DNA from: Pedobacter sp. ASV17
Lineage (GTDB): Bacteria > Bacteroidota > Bacteroidia > Sphingobacteriales > Sphingobacteriaceae
Direction: 5' to 3'
Assembly: GCF_016429065.1 (NCBI RefSeq)
Contig: NZ_JAELTX010000008.1
Span: forward strand, 1 to 64,000
Length of the DNA: 64,000 bases
Shown: positions 8,645 through 18,552 of the stretch, piece after piece
How the letters are laid out: each line of letters opens with the position of its first letter
Position numbering within the stretch: the first letter of the stretch is position 1
The notes under the pieces: model-generated
Databases searched by the model: none
What the model was told of the DNA's origin: nothing
What the model saw: only the letters and a program-made list of their open reading frames with translations
Translations under genes and position numbers: made by a program

Positions 8645-11600
8645 ATGTCTATAATTAAAATAGGTGTGAAAATATCACTGATCCTATATTTTATCTCTAT
8701 CAATATCATGACTTCGCTATTTGCCAGCGAAGCCCATTCACAGTCGCTGGAAACAAAAGTTGATGTCCAGTTTAGAGAAGGGCAGTCCTTATCAGTAGCC
8801 TTGGAGCAGTTACGTTCTAAAGCCAATGTAAGATTTGCCTATGATCCGTCACTTGCTAAAAATATATCGGTTAAGGCCGCAAATTATCATGAAGAAAAAC
8901 TAAAAACTATCCTTAACCAATTGTTGCAACACAGTAATGTGGCTTTTAAAGAGCAGGGAGGTGCTGTGGTGTTATATTTCAGTGTTAAAACACCCAAGCA
9001 ACAGCCCGGTCGTATTGCTGGTAAAATTATCGATGACCGAGGCGAGCCGCTACCAGGTGCCAATATCAAATTGGTGCAAACAGGACAAAATGCCCAAAGT
9101 AATGTAGATGGTACTTACACGCTCAATGTTCCTGCAGGCATTTATACGCTAGAAATCAGCTTTATCTCTTTTCAAACCAAACGTATTGTTGAGGTAGATG
9201 TAAAAGCGGGACAGTTAACCAGCCTTGATGTAGTATTAAAACCAGCCACTAATAGCTTAAACCAGGTAGTGGTAACGGGAACTTTTAAAACAGAAAGCAT
9301 TAATGCGCTGTATGCCCGCCAAAAAAACGATGCCAATATTTCCAATGGGATTAGCCGTGAGCAAATTTCGGCCTTGCCAGATAAGAACATTGGCGAAACT
9401 TTGAAACGTATTTCGGGCGTAAGTACTACCGATAACCGTAGAGTAGTGATTAGGGGGATAGCCGAACGTTATAATTTGGCCATGATGGATGGTGCAGCTT
9501 TGCCAAGTACCGATGTACAGGTACGTGATTTTGAGTTCGATATTATTCCGAGCAATTTGGTGGATAACGTTATCGTATCTAAAACCGCTACGCCCGATAT
9601 GAGTTTTGGTTTTGGCGGTGGCATGGTACAATTGAATACCATGGCCATTCCAAGTAAGGATTTTATTTCTTTAAACATTGGTACTAAATATATTAACGGT
9701 AGTACAAGTAAAGATTTTTTGGGTTACCAACGAGGTAAGCAAGATTATTTAGGTTTTGATGATGGTGGTAGAGATCACTTCCCGAAAGACTTAGTGATTT
9801 TTACCCAATCTAACTATAATCCTACCAATCCAGGTGCTACGTTACCGCCTCCGGGTGTCCCTAAAATTACCCCTGAAATGATTGCTGCACAAAACAAAAG
9901 AATAGGCGGATTGGAGAGAATGGGTACCCGTATCTACCAAACTGCTCCTGGACAAAACTATCAGTTTAGCCTAGGCCGTAGCTATGGCTTAAAAAACAGT
10001 CGTTTTGGGTTTGTGGGATCTATTAGCTATCGTAATGAGCAAGCTATTGATAACATTCTTCAGTTTGAGCGTGGTAGCTTTAACAAGATGAACGAAAATC
10101 TGTACGATCCAGTCACTCATCACGAAGCAAAGCAAAATGCCGCTAGTCAGTATAATTTTACCACCAGTTTGGGTGCCTTGGTTAACTTAGGTTGGAACAA
10201 TAAAAATCACAAAATTACTTCACGTAACTTTTATTCGAGGGTATTTGCCAACCAATTTTTTCGCATTGCAGGTTGGGGCGAAGATATTGGATACGGTGAT
10301 AACCCAGCAGTTAACGAATATGACCGTCCTAAATTTATCAATCTGTTGCAAAACCGTGTAACAGGTGAACATAGCTTGGGTAGGTTTAAATTTGATTGGG
10401 GCGTAGCTCGTAACAGTGTGGGCAATCACGAACAAGATGCTGTAGACGCAAATTTGGGCCCAGTTACTACCTTAAATGGTAATAATTACATTTATCAATT
10501 AGGTAATTTTACCAATAACCCAGGGCCTTTAAGTCGTTCATCATATAAATATGTAGAAACCAATTGGGCAGCAGATGCAGCATTGAGCTACAAATTCAAT
10601 ATTGGAAAGCACCCTCAAGTATTTAAAGCCGGTTATCAGTTTTTAGAGAAAAAAGGTGACTTTGCCTGGAGTGTTTTACCTATTGGTGCAGCCGCAGGTC
10701 TTGCTGATGGTTACAAGCCGATACAGCAATGGAATATCAATTTTAATGATCCTTTGCACGATATGTTCTATTATCCTTCTGATTTCAATAACAACAACTA
10801 TACAGGTAAGAACAATAATCAGGCTTGGTATGGAATGATGGATAGCCGTTTTAACAGTTGGTTGCGTTTGGTATGGGGTATTAGGGGCGAGTATTACCGA
10901 TATGATAAGATCAAGGATTCAGCCGCAGATAAAGTGGCAAAATCTGATTTGCAAAATTTGGATAAGAACCGCTTTGTAGATCCTGAAACAGGAGATCTGG
11001 TACATCAAACGCAAGATGCCAGTGCCAATGAAAAAACATGGTTGTACATGCCTTCTGCAAATTTGACCATTACGCCAGTTACCGATTTTAATATCCGTGC
11101 TTCCTATGCCAAATCGGCCGTGAGGCCAGCGTTGATCGAAAACTCAAGTTTTGCACGCTTCAATTATCTGTACGGACGTATACAACGTAACGTGGGTGTA
11201 ATTTCTACCATCATTTCTCATTACGACTTAAGAGCCGAATGGTATCCATCTGCAGGTGAGGTGATTTCTGTAGGTTATTTCAAAAAGCATTTCAAAAACC
11301 CCGTGGAGATGTATTTGGATATTACCAATACCAGTGGAGCCATTGATTTGTTAACGGCTAACTCTGACTATGCCGATGTGAAAGGTTGGGAGCTTGATTT
11401 CCGTAAGAATTTAGGTTTCATTAACAGTGGCTGGAAATTTTTAAGCAACATGTACTTCAGTGGCAATCTTACTTTGCAGGATTCGGAAGTTCAGGCCAGT
11501 GCCTATCGTTATGCAACTATGGGCGTTGGAACAGATAAAGACGGTAGAACTTATGTTTATAAAAATAAAACTTACCTAAGAGAGAAACGACCACTGTATG

Positions 11601-12064
11601 GGCAAGTACCTGTATTGTATAATGTTGCGCTACAATATGTAGGGGAGCGTTTAAGTGCCAATGTCGCTTTTAACCACTCGGGTTATAAAACCTTTACCGT
11701 AGGTATGCAGCCGCAATATTCGGAAATGGAACGTCCACGCAACCAATTGGATGCTCAGTTAAGTTACAAACTGTTGAAAAGCAAAAAAATGGAAGCAAAA
11801 CTGAACATGAGCAACCTATTGAACAGTCCTTATCGTTTCTTCATGAACTCCCAAGAGACCTATAAGATAAAACCAGGTAGTAATATCATGACCATGAGAG
11901 AGTGGTCGGATGTGTATGAATGGAAATATGGCTTTACGGATAAGTATGAAGAAGGTTATTATGAACCTACTGCCGAGGGAAAAGAACGACGCATAGGAGA
12001 TATTGAGACTTTTGTCCGTAAGGTAGGAACCTCATTCAGTTTAAGCCTTTCTTATAATTTTTAA
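8645..12064 (+). CDS. TonB-dependent receptor with N-terminal STN signalling domain
   Basis: 1139 residues. Signal peptide ~1-32, STN/secretin-TonB short N-terminal domain ~40-112, carboxypeptidase-regulatory-like beta domain ~122-205, plug ~215-335 (GETLKRISGVSTTDNRRVVI, then VDNVIVSKTATPDMSFGFGG), and a long beta-barrel ending in FSLSLSYNF. The STN domain is the part that touches a FecR protein, fitting the two sigma/FecR pairs upstream. It lacks the SusC plug signature and has no SusD beside it, so it is a FecA/outer-membrane-importer type rather than a SusC. Substrate unknown. Two lipoproteins follow within 22 bp. Confidence 0.93.
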   Translation: MSIIKIGVKISLILYFISINIMTSLFASEAHSQSLETKVDVQFREGQSLSVALEQLRSKANVRFAYDPSLAKNISVKAANYHEEKLKTILNQLLQHSNVAFKEQGGAVVLYFSVKTPKQQPGRIAGKIIDDRGEPLPGANIKLVQTGQNAQSNVDGTYTLNVPAGIYTLEISFISFQTKRIVEVDVKAGQLTSLDVVLKPATNSLNQVVVTGTFKTESINALYARQKNDANISNGISREQISALPDKNIGETLKRISGVSTTDNRRVVIRGIAERYNLAMMDGAALPSTDVQVRDFEFDIIPSNLVDNVIVSKTATPDMSFGFGGGMVQLNTMAIPSKDFISLNIGTKYINGSTSKDFLGYQRGKQDYLGFDDGGRDHFPKDLVIFTQSNYNPTNPGATLPPPGVPKITPEMIAAQNKRIGGLERMGTRIYQTAPGQNYQFSLGRSYGLKNSRFGFVGSISYRNEQAIDNILQFERGSFNKMNENLYDPVTHHEAKQNAASQYNFTTSLGALVNLGWNNKNHKITSRNFYSRVFANQFFRIAGWGEDIGYGDNPAVNEYDRPKFINLLQNRVTGEHSLGRFKFDWGVARNSVGNHEQDAVDANLGPVTTLNGNNYIYQLGNFTNNPGPLSRSSYKYVETNWAADAALSYKFNIGKHPQVFKAGYQFLEKKGDFAWSVLPIGAAAGLADGYKPIQQWNINFNDPLHDMFYYPSDFNNNNYTGKNNNQAWYGMMDSRFNSWLRLVWGIRGEYYRYDKIKDSAADKVAKSDLQNLDKNRFVDPETGDLVHQTQDASANEKTWLYMPSANLTITPVTDFNIRASYAKSAVRPALIENSSFARFNYLYGRIQRNVGVISTIISHYDLRAEWYPSAGEVISVGYFKKHFKNPVEMYLDITNTSGAIDLLTANSDYADVKGWELDFRKNLGFINSGWKFLSNMYFSGNLTLQDSEVQASAYRYATMGVGTDKDGRTYVYKNKTYLREKRPLYGQVPVLYNVALQYVGERLSANVAFNHSGYKTFTVGMQPQYSEMERPRNQLDAQLSYKLLKSKKMEAKLNMSNLLNSPYRFFMNSQETYKIKPGSNIMTMREWSDVYEWKYGFTDKYEEGYYEPTAEGKERRIGDIETFVRKVGTSFSLSLSYNF

Positions 12065-12086
12065 CATCGATTTAAACCTTAAAACA

Positions 12087-12872
12087 ATGAAATTAAATAA
12101 ACTATACCTGACAGGCCTAAGTGTTGCTTTGCTAATGTTGGCCGCCTGTAGCAAATCAGAACAGTTCTACAAAGATGAGCTATATCGTATTAACGTGAAT
12201 GGCTATAATGGAAGTAATGAACAGTTGAACATCAAAGTTGGCTCAGCGACTTTTCGGTCTCCGATACAGCCCAACACCAGTTTTAATTTAAGTGATGCCT
12301 ATAGCTTTAATTCGACGGAAAATAAGATTAAGCTTTACGTTTCAGAAAATGGCACTGGAAAATTGGTGTTGGAAAAAGAGCTTAAAAAAGAAGATGGTGA
12401 GGCCAAGGTGAATTTCCTTTATATGGATGGGAAAATTAGTGCAATGCCTACTAAGCCTGCTGTTGAAACAGATAAAATTAGCTTGGTGTACATGTTCCAA
12501 CCAACGATTACCAATTATACGGAGCCTGTAGATTTTGTGGTGGGAAAATATTATGTAACCCCGCAGGTTTTTGAAGAATTAGCTAGGGCGAAAAATGTAA
12601 AACCTAACGAATTCAGTACGCCAGTGAGTATCGGTACCTTTTCTACTGCTAGGCAAGATTATAATGGGGTAATGACTTCAGTTTCGTTCGTTATACGAAT
12701 TTGCAAAGCAGGTACCAATATTCCCTATGTTGATGGAACGAGCTATACTTGGAATGCCCTTAACTCTACAGCGCCAAAACCTGCTGCTTCTGTAGCATCT
12801 TCTAAACTTTATATCTTCTCTGAAGCTCCCGCAGGAAACATCATGAGATTTGCTACCCGATTAGACCTTTAA
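12087..12872 (+). CDS. Lipoprotein of unknown function, partner of the TonB receptor
   Basis: 261 residues with lipobox MLAAC (Cys21). I do not recognise a named domain. The first ~60 mature residues include INVNGYNGSNEQLNIKV, closely matching the same part of the next gene, so the two look like diverged paralogues. The predicted fold is mostly beta. It lies 22 bp after the receptor and 2 bp before its paralogue, so cotranscription is very likely. In Bacteroidota, lipoproteins in this position often bind the substrate at the cell surface and hand it to the receptor; that role is inferred from context. Confidence 0.8.
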   Translation: MKLNKLYLTGLSVALLMLAACSKSEQFYKDELYRINVNGYNGSNEQLNIKVGSATFRSPIQPNTSFNLSDAYSFNSTENKIKLYVSENGTGKLVLEKELKKEDGEAKVNFLYMDGKISAMPTKPAVETDKISLVYMFQPTITNYTEPVDFVVGKYYVTPQVFEELARAKNVKPNEFSTPVSIGTFSTARQDYNGVMTSVSFVIRICKAGTNIPYVDGTSYTWNALNSTAPKPAASVASSKLYIFSEAPAGNIMRFATRLDL

Positions 12873-12874
12873 CA

Positions 12875-13633
12875 ATGAAACTAATGATTAATAACATTAA
12901 AAGACTGACACTTTTTACGGCAATCGCCATTGCCCTTACGGCCTGCAACAAAGATGAGGTTACCACTAAAGCGGTGAGCATACAAATTGGTGGCTATAAT
13001 GTGGGTAACAGCGAATTGCAAGTGACCATAGATACCGTAGTTTACGATAAATTTAAAACTGCTCCAGATAAATTATTGAACTTCCGTAATGTATATACTT
13101 ACCCTTCTACCAAAGCACAGGCAGTTTTAAAAATTAAAGATTTGGTGTCGGGTAAAGAAGTCTATCAAAACTCGCTTACCTTAGGTAATAAAGACTTGGA
13201 ACGCTTTTTCCCTTTTGTTTTCTTGAATGGAAGTCCGTTAGAGATTAAAGCCCCAACGGCAGATCCTGCAACCAATAAAATGGCTTTTTATGTCCATTAT
13301 CCACAAAGTAATGATGTGTTGGATGTTTACATGAAAAATGAAAAGGGAGAGATGGTTTCTATCGCTAAAAATGTAAAACCAGGTACCTGGAGTTATTCAG
13401 AATATGTGACCACTACAGGATTTACCAATACCAGTAGTAATTATACTTGGCATTTCGTAAAAGCAGGGACTATCAATCAATGGGCATTTAATGATAACGA
13501 GTATATGAGCCAGTTTTCTACGGGAACACTTTCTATTCCTAAAAAAGGAGAGAAGGGAAGGGTACAAACCTATTTTGTAACCCCAACTACTAACCAATTG
13601 GATATCGTGAATTTGTTTAAGAGGGTAGATTAG
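12875..13633 (+). CDS. Lipoprotein of unknown function, paralogue of the preceding gene
   Basis: 252 residues with lipobox IALTAC (Cys24). ATG at 12875 begins 2 bp after the previous stop. The mature start VSIQIGGYNVGNSELQVTI parallels the previous lipoprotein, and later VYTYPST, PTADPATNKMAFY and NYTWHF have rough counterparts there. No named family recognised. It closes the operon, followed immediately by a strong hairpin. A likely surface-exposed substrate-binding or receptor-accessory lipoprotein; function inferred only from position. Confidence 0.8.
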   Translation: MKLMINNIKRLTLFTAIAIALTACNKDEVTTKAVSIQIGGYNVGNSELQVTIDTVVYDKFKTAPDKLLNFRNVYTYPSTKAQAVLKIKDLVSGKEVYQNSLTLGNKDLERFFPFVFLNGSPLEIKAPTADPATNKMAFYVHYPQSNDVLDVYMKNEKGEMVSIAKNVKPGTWSYSEYVTTTGFTNTSSNYTWHFVKAGTINQWAFNDNEYMSQFSTGTLSIPKKGEKGRVQTYFVTPTTNQLDIVNLFKRVD

Positions 13634-13641
13634 GTTATCAA

Positions 13642-13679
13642 CTTTGTCAATCTTATCATGCTTGATAAGATTGACAAAG
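13642..13679 (+). terminator. Perfect 17-bp hairpin at the end of the receptor/lipoprotein operon
   Basis: CTTTGTCAATCTTATCA at 13642-13658 pairs perfectly with 13663-13679, loop TGCT. It begins 9 bp after the lipoprotein stop codon. No long T-run follows, but stem length and position support termination or 3'-end protection. Confidence 0.65.
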
Positions 13680-13707
13680 CTTTACCGCAAGTCCACGAGT
13701 TAATGAT

Positions 13708-13850
13708 GAGATTGGTTTACTTCGTAGCTGCTTCGCGGTCGTAAACTCGCAATGACGCTTTTATGATCATTTTATATTAGCTGTCACTTTACAGGCCTAT
13801 TACGCCATTGCAAGGCACAGCCTGTTCCGACTTTTCGGAAAAGCAATCTT
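13708..13850. repeat. Long imperfect inverted repeat, intergenic element
   Basis: GAGATTGGTTTAC at 13708 pairs imperfectly with the sequence ending GCAATCTT at 13850, and CTCGCAATGACG at 13746 pairs with the sequence around CGCCATTGCAAGG at 13803. Together they form a nested inverted repeat of about 143 bp. Its CGCAATGACG core resembles the intergenic element at 33729-33816. It looks like a non-autonomous palindromic repeat, not a gene. Confidence 0.55.
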
Positions 13851-13901
13851 AAAGAAAGACAAAGCTTTACTAAGCTAACTATCCTTTTTTAATACCTAAA
13901 T

Positions 13902-14147
13902 ATGAAAGCCATCAATAAACGAGAACACCAATCCGTTATTTACGCCCTTAAGCAAATGGAAAGTTTTTTGGATGAAGGAACGGCAGGTGCTGTTCAAAAT
14001 GCCAAGGCCCTCTCCAAATTATATCAACGCTATCACTCCTTATTGTCAGATCTTTCGGTTTGTATTAATGAATATGAAGCTCTGCACCATCATTTGCGGG
14101 TAAAGGTATTGGGCCCAGCCTTAAGAAAAGCTAAGAGGACGGGATAA
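13902..14147 (+). CDS. Small hypothetical protein
   Basis: 81 residues, mainly helical by composition, basic at the C-terminus (RKAKRTG), with no signal peptide or TM segment. Not recognised. It stands alone between the intergenic repeat element and a convergent acetyltransferase gene. A plausible start at ATG 13902 and normal codon use support it being real, but it could be a spurious ORF. Confidence 0.5.
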   Translation: MKAINKREHQSVIYALKQMESFLDEGTAGAVQNAKALSKLYQRYHSLLSDLSVCINEYEALHHHLRVKVLGPALRKAKRTG

Positions 14148-14187
14148 GTGATACTAAGGAGGGACCTGATTTTACAAATCTGTTCTC

Positions 14188-14703
14188 TCATTTTCTAATT
14201 TCAAAGAGAACTCCTTCCTGTCCGTCAAAATCGAAATACCCTTTAAATGTCATGCCTAATTTTTCGAGTACTTTAACAGAAGCGGTATTGGCTGCCATGG
14301 CACGTCCAACTATCTTTGAAATACCTAACACTTCAAAGCCATATTCAATGCACTTTTGCGCGGTTTCAGTGGCAAAACCTTGGTGCCAGTAGGCCTTTAA
14401 AAATCTAAAGCCAATATCATATTCATCTGTATCGGGGCTATATTTTAATCCGCTCCAACCTATAAACTCTTGATTTGCTTTGTTGATTACCGCAAGTCTA
14501 CCCACATTGTATTTTTCGTAAGGATGGTAATTTGCCAAAAAGACACGAGCTTCTTCAATGGAAACAAAAGCTTTATCACCAGTGAATTGCAACACTTCTG
14601 GATCTAGGTTAAGTTGATAAAAGCTTTCCGCATCTTCGACGCTTAAATGGCGTAAAAAAGTTCTAGTAGTCTCTAAGCTTTTTAGTGCTTTCATGTAGCG
14701 CAT
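14188..14703 (-). CDS. GNAT-family N-acetyltransferase (RimJ/RimL-like)
   Basis: 171 residues; the second Met (14694, giving MKALKSLETTRTFLRHLS) may be the true start. Typical RimJ/RimL-type features: an opening T-x-R-T-x-L-R, the FIGWSGLKY strand, then DIGFRFLKAYWHQGFATETAQ, which holds the acetyl-CoA-binding Q/R-x-x-G-x-A-type loop, and AANTASVKVLEKLGMTFKGY near the end. It would transfer an acetyl group from acetyl-CoA to an unknown amine, such as a protein N-terminus or an antibiotic. It is transcribed divergently from the hybrid kinase at 14822, with 118 bp between them. Confidence 0.9.
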   Translation of the reverse strand: MRYMKALKSLETTRTFLRHLSVEDAESFYQLNLDPEVLQFTGDKAFVSIEEARVFLANYHPYEKYNVGRLAVINKANQEFIGWSGLKYSPDTDEYDIGFRFLKAYWHQGFATETAQKCIEYGFEVLGISKIVGRAMAANTASVKVLEKLGMTFKGYFDFDGQEGVLFEIRK

Positions 14704-14821
14704 TCAAAATCATATACAATTTGCAAATTAAACTCAATAAAGCAAGCATTTTGGTAAACACTATGTCTTTAACGGTCAGGTTACCTAAAATTAATGATGC
14801 CTTAGCATTGACTGGTTACTT

Positions 14822-17590
14822 TTGGCGGTGCGCATCAACGACATACTCAAATCCTTTAGAACTAGGCTGCTCTTAAGCTTCTTCTCTTTCATATTAGTCA
14901 TTTTAGGCTGGGTTGCTATCTATTTTGTGATGGATAACGAACAGCAACGGATCAAGGTTTTTTCGGAAAAATTATCCCAATTGCAATTACGCTATCTGGA
15001 GAGTGTTAACTACCTACAGCAATTTATGCTGAAAGGATACCATGAACCTAGTTTTTACGATAAAGGTAAGCAGAAAGATATTGATAGCTTTTTGTACATT
15101 CAATCAAGGATTAATATTGGGGTAAGAGCTTTAGATAACGAAGCAGCTCAGATTGGTATAGATGTGTCAGGGGCATTGGATAGCTTACTATTGGCTAATA
15201 AACAAACTGTTAAACAGGGCAAGCAATTGAAATCTCTCTATTATCAAAGAGGTTTTCAGGATAAGGGACTAGAAGGGCGTATGAGAGATTTTGCGCATCA
15301 ATTGGAGCGTTCTCAAGTGGTTCCTAAAATAGATCTGTTACAGTTGAGGCGACACGAAAAGGATTATATGCTGCGTGGCCATCCAGAAATAGTCCAGTCA
15401 TTTACTGCGCAGCTACAACAAACTTTAAATCGTTTGCTTAAAAATGAAAGTGTTTTTCATACTCTTCAAGAATATGGCAAATGTTTTATTCAATTGGTTA
15501 ACTACTCAGAGCAATTGGGGGTGCAAAGAACCAAAGGCGTAATCCCCGAAACTTTAACCGGAATTAAGGATTTTGGTTTGTTGTATGCCAAAATAGATGC
15601 ACTTGCCGCTAAAAAGATAGATGAACTTAAGGCCAAGTTTAACATTCTTATCATTATACTCTCTGCTATTTCCGTGATGGTGATATTGCTGCTAAGTTGG
15701 GTACTTTCTAAATACTTAACGAGAGATATAAAAGTATTGAATAAACGTTTGTCAGACTTTATTTATTCTGATTTTCAGGAAATAAAGGAAAAAGAAATAG
15801 AGCGTAGTTTTATTCCTAGAAGCACTGAGCTTGAGCATTTGTTTAGGGATTTTTCATTGTTGAAAACAACCATTCGTAACTATGTTTACAGGTTGCAGCA
15901 ACGTGGCGAACAGTTAGAGGTCCAGTCGAATAAACTTCAGGAGCTAAACGAAGAGCTGCAGGTGCAGTCAGAAGAATTGATTGCACAGTCTGAGGAGTTG
16001 CGGGTGCAACAGGCACAAGAACACGCTTTAAGGGAAGAAGCCGAGAGGGCTAATCAAGCCAAAAGCGTTTTCTTAGCCACCATGAGTCATGAAATAAGAA
16101 CGCCGTTAAATGGTGTGCTTGGTATGGCTGCACTGTTGCACGAAACCGTATTGAATACGGAACAGGCAGAGTATGTAGAAACGATCAGGAGCAGCGGGGA
16201 AACTTTATTGAATGTGATCAATGATATTCTTGATTTCTCTAAGATCGAGTCAGGGAAAATGGAGCTTGATCCACATGATTTTGAATTAAGGCACAATGTA
16301 GAAGAAGTGATGGATCTTTTTGCAGGAAAAGCTGCTTTAAATGGGATTGATTTGGTATATCAACTTGCAAGCGAAATTCCTATGCAACTTAGTGCCGACA
16401 GTCTTCGTTTAAAACAGGTGTTGATCAATCTTGTGGGGAATGCGCTGAAATTTACCCACCGGGGAGAAGTTTTTTTAGATGTAAAACTGCATAATTACGA
16501 GCTCGGACAACCTATGGAGTTGTTGTTTGAAGTTAGGGATACTGGTATTGGTATTGCCAGGCATCAAGTAGAAGGCTTGTTTGAAGCTTTTAATCAAGTA
16601 GATTCGTCTACTACCCGCAAATACGGTGGTACCGGACTAGGGCTGGCCATTAGTGCCAGGTTAGTAGAGCTGATGGGAGGAAATATTTGGGTAGAAAGTG
16701 AACTCAATGAAGGAACCTCTTTCTTTTTTACCATTAAGGCTACTTCTGCTCACCAACAATTGCGACACCATGCACGCTGTATGATGACAGGGCAAGAAGG
16801 TAAGCATATTTTAGTGGTAGATGATCACCATACCAATCGTAGGATATTGCAGGTTCAGTTGCAGACTTGGCAATTGCCTTCTACCATGGCTTCTTCTGCT
16901 GCCGAAGCGCTAGATTTATTAGAAGAAAAAGGGTTTGACCTGATCATTACCGATATGCAGATGCCCAAAATGGATGGCGTAGAATTTGCATCACTGGTGA
17001 GAGAAAAAAATGCTATTCTGCCCATTATCCTCTTAAGTTCTATAGGTGATGAAACAAGAAGTAAGTACCCGCATCTCTTTTCTGCCGTATTAACCAAGCC
17101 TGTAAAGCAAGAATATCTTTGTCGTGCCATACAAATGGGGTTACAGCAGGTATCAGAAGTATTGCAAGTAGAGCCGGCAAAAAATGTTTTGATGAATGAT
17201 CAGTTCGCCACTTCAAATCCACTCCAAATTCTCATTGCAGAAGATAACCTCATCAATCAAAAACTGATTGTTAAGATTTTGCTGAAATTAGGTTACCTGC
17301 CTCAGATTGCCCAAAATGGCTTGGAAGTGCTGGAGTTGATGAAAAATGTTGAATTTGACCTGATATTGATGGATGTGCAAATGCCAGAAATGGATGGATT
17401 GGAAGCAACAAGGGTAATTAGGAAATTGGATGCTATACAGCCAACTATTGTAGCGATGACGGCGAACGCCATGACAGAAGATAAGGAGAAATGTATTACG
17501 GCCGGAATGGATAATTATCTTTCTAAACCTTTACATATTCCCATGCTGATGGATGTTTTGGCTGAAACAGCTTTAGGTCGAAGAAAATAA
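14822..17590 (+). CDS. Hybrid sensor histidine kinase with two receiver domains
   Basis: 922 residues. Start shown is TTG at 14822; GTG at 14828 is an alternative. TM helices at ~15-36 and ~274-296 enclose a helical periplasmic sensor region. A coiled coil (~365-410, with repeated QSEEL units) leads to HisKA with phospho-acceptor His423 ([11 protein letters not shown]), then HATPase ([24 protein letters not shown]). Receiver 1 (~662-775) has Asp711 and receiver 2 (~802-918) has Asp851, both in intact D-x-x-M-P-x-M-D-G motifs. There is no output domain, so it must pass phosphate to another protein; no HPt or regulator gene adjoins it. Confidence 0.93.
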   Translation: MAVRINDILKSFRTRLLLSFFSFILVILGWVAIYFVMDNEQQRIKVFSEKLSQLQLRYLESVNYLQQFMLKGYHEPSFYDKGKQKDIDSFLYIQSRINIGVRALDNEAAQIGIDVSGALDSLLLANKQTVKQGKQLKSLYYQRGFQDKGLEGRMRDFAHQLERSQVVPKIDLLQLRRHEKDYMLRGHPEIVQSFTAQLQQTLNRLLKNESVFHTLQEYGKCFIQLVNYSEQLGVQRTKGVIPETLTGIKDFGLLYAKIDALAAKKIDELKAKFNILIIILSAISVMVILLLSWVLSKYLTRDIKVLNKRLSDFIYSDFQEIKEKEIERSFIPRSTELEHLFRDFSLLKTTIRNYVYRLQQRGEQLEVQSNKLQELNEELQVQSEELIAQSEELRVQQAQEHALREEAERANQAKSVFLATMSHEIRTPLNGVLGMAALLHETVLNTEQAEYVETIRSSGETLLNVINDILDFSKIESGKMELDPHDFELRHNVEEVMDLFAGKAALNGIDLVYQLASEIPMQLSADSLRLKQVLINLVGNALKFTHRGEVFLDVKLHNYELGQPMELLFEVRDTGIGIARHQVEGLFEAFNQVDSSTTRKYGGTGLGLAISARLVELMGGNIWVESELNEGTSFFFTIKATSAHQQLRHHARCMMTGQEGKHILVVDDHHTNRRILQVQLQTWQLPSTMASSAAEALDLLEEKGFDLIITDMQMPKMDGVEFASLVREKNAILPIILLSSIGDETRSKYPHLFSAVLTKPVKQEYLCRAIQMGLQQVSEVLQVEPAKNVLMNDQFATSNPLQILIAEDNLINQKLIVKILLKLGYLPQIAQNGLEVLELMKNVEFDLILMDVQMPEMDGLEATRVIRKLDAIQPTIVAMTANAMTEDKEKCITAGMDNYLSKPLHIPMLMDVLAETALGRRK

Positions 17591-17595
17591 AAGCA

Positions 17596-18480
17596 TTACG
17601 AGCTTTTTTGGAAATCTTGCTGCAAAATCAGGTTTAGCACATTGGATAGTGTCGGATTGTGGTCATCGGCTCTCCAGTTTAGGTATAAATCCGTTTTAAA
17701 AGAAAGTTTAATGAACCTTAAACCTGGACTATCATGATGCTGATAAGAATCGGGTAAAATGGCGATGCCAAGTCCTTTTCTCACCAATGCAATAATGATA
17801 GACCCAAACTCTGAGTGAAGGTAAACATCGGGCACAAAATCAAAAGTACTAAACAATTGTTGAATAATATGACCGTAGCTACTTCCTTCATCAATGGTAG
17901 GCAATATGAATTTTTGTTGGGATAGTGCTTCCTTAGATAGGTCATCGATGTTTTGAAAGGGATGATTCTCAGGAACTACCAAAGCCAAGTGGTCTGTATA
18001 AACTTTCTTTGATTTAATACCAGGTAGACCATTAACATCTCTGGTAATGATCAGGTCGATTTTATAATTCTTTAAAAACTCCTGTTGGTTTTCATATAAA
18101 ACCTGTACCAGTTCTATCTGTAATTTTGGAAATTCTTGAGCAATGAGCGCTAAAATTTCGGGCATGATAGAGGCGGAAATTGAGTCGGGGTAGGCCATTC
18201 TAATCGTACCGCTTTCCCCTAAATGAATCTGTTTTGCAAATTGGTGGATAAATTCAATCTCGTTGATTTCCACTTCCCATTTGTCTTTCAAAAAACGACC
18301 TGCTGGCGTGAGTTTTACATTGCGTTTGTTTCTTTCGAATAATAAAAGTCCCAGCTCACTTTCCAATGACTGTATCTGACGAGTGAGGGCAGATTGCGTA
18401 ATGTTCATTTTAGCAGCGGTATTCCAATAGTGGAGTTCGCGTGATAAGGCTAAGAAATACTTGATTTGTTGCAAGTCCAT
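17596..18480 (-). CDS. LysR-family transcriptional regulator
   Basis: 294 residues. The N-terminal winged HTH is clear (AAKMNITQSALTRQIQSLE, then LGLLLFERNKRNVKLTPAG), followed by a periplasmic-binding-protein-like effector domain (~90-290). It converges with the hybrid kinase (6 bp apart) and is divergent from the GNAT/EamA pair at 18553, with an inverted repeat of LTTR form in the 72-bp gap. LysR proteins usually regulate the divergent gene and repress themselves, so it probably controls the acetyltransferase and exporter in response to an unknown ligand. Confidence 0.93.
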   Translation of the reverse strand: MDLQQIKYFLALSRELHYWNTAAKMNITQSALTRQIQSLESELGLLLFERNKRNVKLTPAGRFLKDKWEVEINEIEFIHQFAKQIHLGESGTIRMAYPDSISASIMPEILALIAQEFPKLQIELVQVLYENQQEFLKNYKIDLIITRDVNGLPGIKSKKVYTDHLALVVPENHPFQNIDDLSKEALSQQKFILPTIDEGSSYGHIIQQLFSTFDFVPDVYLHSEFGSIIIALVRKGLGIAILPDSYQHHDSPGLRFIKLSFKTDLYLNWRADDHNPTLSNVLNLILQQDFQKSS

Positions 18481-18530
18481 TAATGCAATATATGCATTAA
18501 TAAATGATAAAATAGCATTTTATTGCATTT
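18481..18530. promoter_or_regulatory. Probable LysR operator: two similar palindromic sites
   Basis: TAATGCA-N5-TGCATTA at 18481-18499 is a perfect inverted repeat containing the T-N11-A form used by LysR proteins. A second, imperfect version lies at about 18511-18530; its minus-strand reading contains AATGCAATAAAATGCTATT. The centres are about 30 bp apart, near three helical turns, which suits side-by-side binding of a LysR tetramer. The sites lie between the LysR start and the -7 element of the divergent gene. Confidence 0.7.
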
Positions 18531-18540
18531 GTTGCTTGGG

Positions 18541-18548
18541 TAGATTTG
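18541..18548 (+). promoter_or_regulatory. -7 promoter element for the GNAT/EamA pair
   Basis: TAGATTTG matches TAnnTTTG and ends 4 bp before the ATG at 18553. With the usual distance to +1, transcription would start at or within a few bases of the start codon, so the mRNA would be leaderless or nearly so. Confidence 0.5.
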
Positions 18549-18552
18549 CGCT

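Noticed and set aside
12087..13633. SusD-like identity for the lipoproteins after the first receptor
   Set aside because: They are half the usual SusD length, lack SusD motifs, and the receptor lacks the SusC plug signature.
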